In this document: one piece after another, positions 56,349-57,468 of the stretch | How the letters are laid out: each line of letters opens with the position of its first letter | Numbering within the stretch: the first letter of the stretch is position 1 | Assembly: GCA_902533585.1 (NCBI GenBank) | Contig: CACAMG010000003.1 | Coordinates: 1 to 57,468 of the forward strand | DNA: 57,468 nt | Direction of reading: 5' to 3' | Origin: an uncultured Pelagibacteraceae bacterium | GTDB taxonomy: Bacteria; Pseudomonadota; Alphaproteobacteria; Pelagibacterales; Pelagibacteraceae | Translations under genes and position numbers: made by a program | The notes under the pieces: generated by a model | Database searches by the model: none | Told to the model about the DNA's origin: nothing | Seen by the model: the letters and a program-made list of their open reading frames with translations, nothing else

Positions 56349-56467
56349 CCAGGTTGTATTTTGAGTCTGGAAGTGAATCAAAAGTGAATCAAAAAGAGAA
56401 CATTAAAACTATATTTTGTACTATTGTGGATAACTTTAACCAAAGGTAGTCTAACTCCATACCAAAT

Positions 56468-56878
56468 ATGAAAGAACTATCTCTTAAAGCAAGCTGTCTC
56501 TGTGGGGGTATACAACTAAAGACCAATGGACTTCATAGAAACATTCAAAACTGCCATTGTATTCAATGCATGAAAACCCATGGTAATTATGCAGCGTATA
56601 CAAATGTTGAAGAACAGAATATTAAATTTATAAAAAGCACAACATTAAAATGGTTTAGATCTTCAAAAAAAGCAAAGAGAGGTTTTTGTAGAAGATGTGG
56701 TGCAAGCATATTTTTTAAAATAATAGGAGCAAAAAATATTTCAATTGCCGCTGGAATGTTTAGCAAAACTATTAAACTTAAAACAATAGCGAATATATTT
56801 GTAAAAGGGAGAATGGACTACTATAAACTTGATAATCGTATACCAAAATTTAAACGTAATTCTAAAGGAGTAAATTGA
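56468..56878 (+). CDS. GFA (Gfa/CENP-V) domain protein 1
   Basis: A 136-residue zinc-binding protein of the glutathione-dependent formaldehyde-activating (GFA) family. Cys motifs are CLCGG near residues 10-14, NCHCIQCMKTHG around 28-39 and GFCRRCGASIFFK around 72-84, the usual GFA arrangement. Proven function is limited to a few members (S-hydroxymethyl-glutathione synthase, and a GFA domain in CENP-V), so activity here is inferred. Its stop overlaps the TTG start of the next, related gene. Confidence 0.88.
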   Translation: MKELSLKASCLCGGIQLKTNGLHRNIQNCHCIQCMKTHGNYAAYTNVEEQNIKFIKSTTLKWFRSSKKAKRGFCRRCGASIFFKIIGAKNISIAAGMFSKTIKLKTIANIFVKGRMDYYKLDNRIPKFKRNSKGVN

Positions 56879-57243
56879 AAAAATTAACATGTCATTGTGG
56901 AGAAGTGGAAGCAGAAGTTAAAGTTCCAGAAAAATTTGAGAAAGTTATTAGATGCAACTGTTCAATTTGTAAAAGAAAGGGATTTGTTATGTCATTTGTT
57001 GGTCCAGAAGATTTGAAGATTATTAAAGGACAAGATCAATTAAAACTTTATCAATTTCATTCAAATACAGCAAAACATTTTTTTTGTTCAAAATGTGGAA
57101 TCCATACTCATGCAAATCCAAGAAGCAACCCAAAAATTTATATGATAAATATTTCTTGTGTGGAAGGCGTTGATCCTTTTGCATATGATAATATTCAGGT
57201 CAATGATGGCCAAAATCATCCTTTAGACCAAAAAAAACAATAA
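56875..57243 (+). CDS. GFA (Gfa/CENP-V) domain protein 2
   Basis: A 122-residue GFA-family protein with THCGEVEAEV-like start (LTCHCGEVEAEVKV), CNCSICKRKGF and FFCSKCGIHTHANPR. It resembles eukaryotic CENP-V-like and bacterial 'aldehyde-activating' proteins more than gene 1. The start codon is TTG; the in-sequence ATG near it is out of frame. The two GFA genes are coupled by overlap, but their sequences have diverged, so they may be an old duplication or two families with distinct roles. Confidence 0.88.
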   Translation: MKKLTCHCGEVEAEVKVPEKFEKVIRCNCSICKRKGFVMSFVGPEDLKIIKGQDQLKLYQFHSNTAKHFFCSKCGIHTHANPRSNPKIYMINISCVEGVDPFAYDNIQVNDGQNHPLDQKKQ

Positions 57244-57247
57244 ATTA

Positions 57248-57468
57248 ATGCAATCTTTTTCTGATTGTTATAGCAAAATTAACAAAGATTGTTTTAAATT
57301 TATAAAATCGCAAGAAACTAAAAAAGATAAATTTAAAAACAAAAAAAAGATGATTAAATCTTTTCTAATTCCGGTTAGTTTTTGGATTAAATCAAAAGCA
57401 AAAAATAAAAAACCTTTTATAGTCGGAATTGGTGGAGGCCAGGGAACAGGCAAAACAACAATTACTTC
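57248..57468 (+). CDS. Glycerate kinase-like P-loop protein, 5' part only
   Basis: An ORF from ATG 57248 running off the window end (73 complete codons). It begins MQSFSDCYSKINKD, is Lys-rich, then reaches PFIVGIGGGQGTGKTTIT, a P-loop that matches the plant/cyanobacterial type D-glycerate 3-kinase (GLYK, 'APQGCGKTT' in known enzymes) or other P-loop NTP kinases of that family. It would feed 3-phosphoglycerate, the substrate of serA, pgk. It starts 4 bases after GFA gene 2. Assignment is provisional because only the N-terminus is present. Confidence 0.6.
   Translation, partial: MQSFSDCYSKINKDCFKFIKSQETKKDKFKNKKKMIKSFLIPVSFWIKSKAKNKKPFIVGIGGGQGTGKTTIT

Noticed and set aside
56298-56381. N-terminal extension of umuD in the track
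   Set aside because: It would cover the promoter and LexA-like box and adds residues not found in UmuD.
1-57468. CRISPR array, IS element, prophage or integrative element
   Set aside because: No regularly spaced repeats, transposase, integrase or capsid genes are seen; tRNA genes show no att-like duplicated 3' ends in the window.

Overview
The window looks like a chromosome segment of a SAR11 / Candidatus Pelagibacter-type marine alphaproteobacterium. The base composition is very A+T rich, intergenic spaces are minimal, and most adjacent genes overlap or nearly touch. Gene orders are alphaproteobacterial (tkt-gap-pgk beside DUF4164-zapA; yebC-ruvC-tolQRAB-pal-cpoB-tilS-ftsH-folP-glmM). A proteorhodopsin is followed by ferredoxin and a TrxB-like ferredoxin reductase, an arrangement I associate with Pelagibacter. 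These assignments come from recognising protein families by eye; no search was run.

Layout. 1-4088 (-): pgk, gap and tkt; pgk has a one-base homopolymer frameshift and runs off the left edge. 4143-19911 (+): a long run of core genes covering division (DUF4164 protein, ZapA), folate (YgfA, FolP), YmdB phosphoesterase, YebC, a RuvC-like nuclease, the complete Tol-Pal envelope system, TilS, FtsH, GlmM, ThiD and PurA. 19908-21822 (-): rpoH and an RluD-type pseudouridine synthase, then tRNA-Arg(TCG) on +. 21925-24367 (-): an ABC-2 exporter whose ATPase is fused in frame to Sua5/TsaC. 24388-36677: isoprenoid genes (xseB, ispA, dxs; ispB on -), aroC (-), pdxH, an S49 peptidase, glyQS and ppdK. 36674-43115: nadC/nadA (-), tRNA-Leu(GAG), ygfZ (-), pyrC, then an SMR transporter and propionyl/acetyl-CoA synthetase (-). 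43333-46135 (+): blue-type proteorhodopsin, a terminator, 2Fe-2S ferredoxin, ferredoxin-NADP reductase, GST. 46132-54640: dksA (-), a GT39/small ORF/GT2 cluster, a FAH-family enzyme, TrpB2, a DUF1015 protein, serC and serA. 54646-56297 (-): an SOS-type umuDC pair with a LexA-like box; umuC is frameshifted. 56468-57468 (+): two tandem GFA-domain genes and the start of a glycerate kinase. No gene-free stretch exceeds 300 bases (the longest is about 217 bases, upstream of proteorhodopsin), and I see no CRISPR, IS element, prophage or rRNA.

How the genes work together. The carbon genes (gap, pgk, tkt, ppdK, a probable acyl-CoA synthetase and a glycerate kinase) suit a gluconeogenic, organic-acid-using heterotroph. 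serA-serC-DUF1015 beside TrpB2 suggests a serine supply and serine-use block with an undefined DUF1015 step. Proteorhodopsin, ferredoxin, FNR and GST look like a light/redox module split by an internal terminator.

Most striking signals: (i) the DUF1015-serC-serA-TrpB2 block; (ii) five convergent gene pairs that each use one TTAA as both stop codons; (iii) a GTTC-N7-GTTC box just upstream of umuD; (iv) a RuvC-like gene with no ruvA, ruvB or ybgC beside it; (v) three one-base poly-A differences (pgk, the Sua5/ABC junction, umuC), which may be assembly errors and should be excluded before any biological reading.
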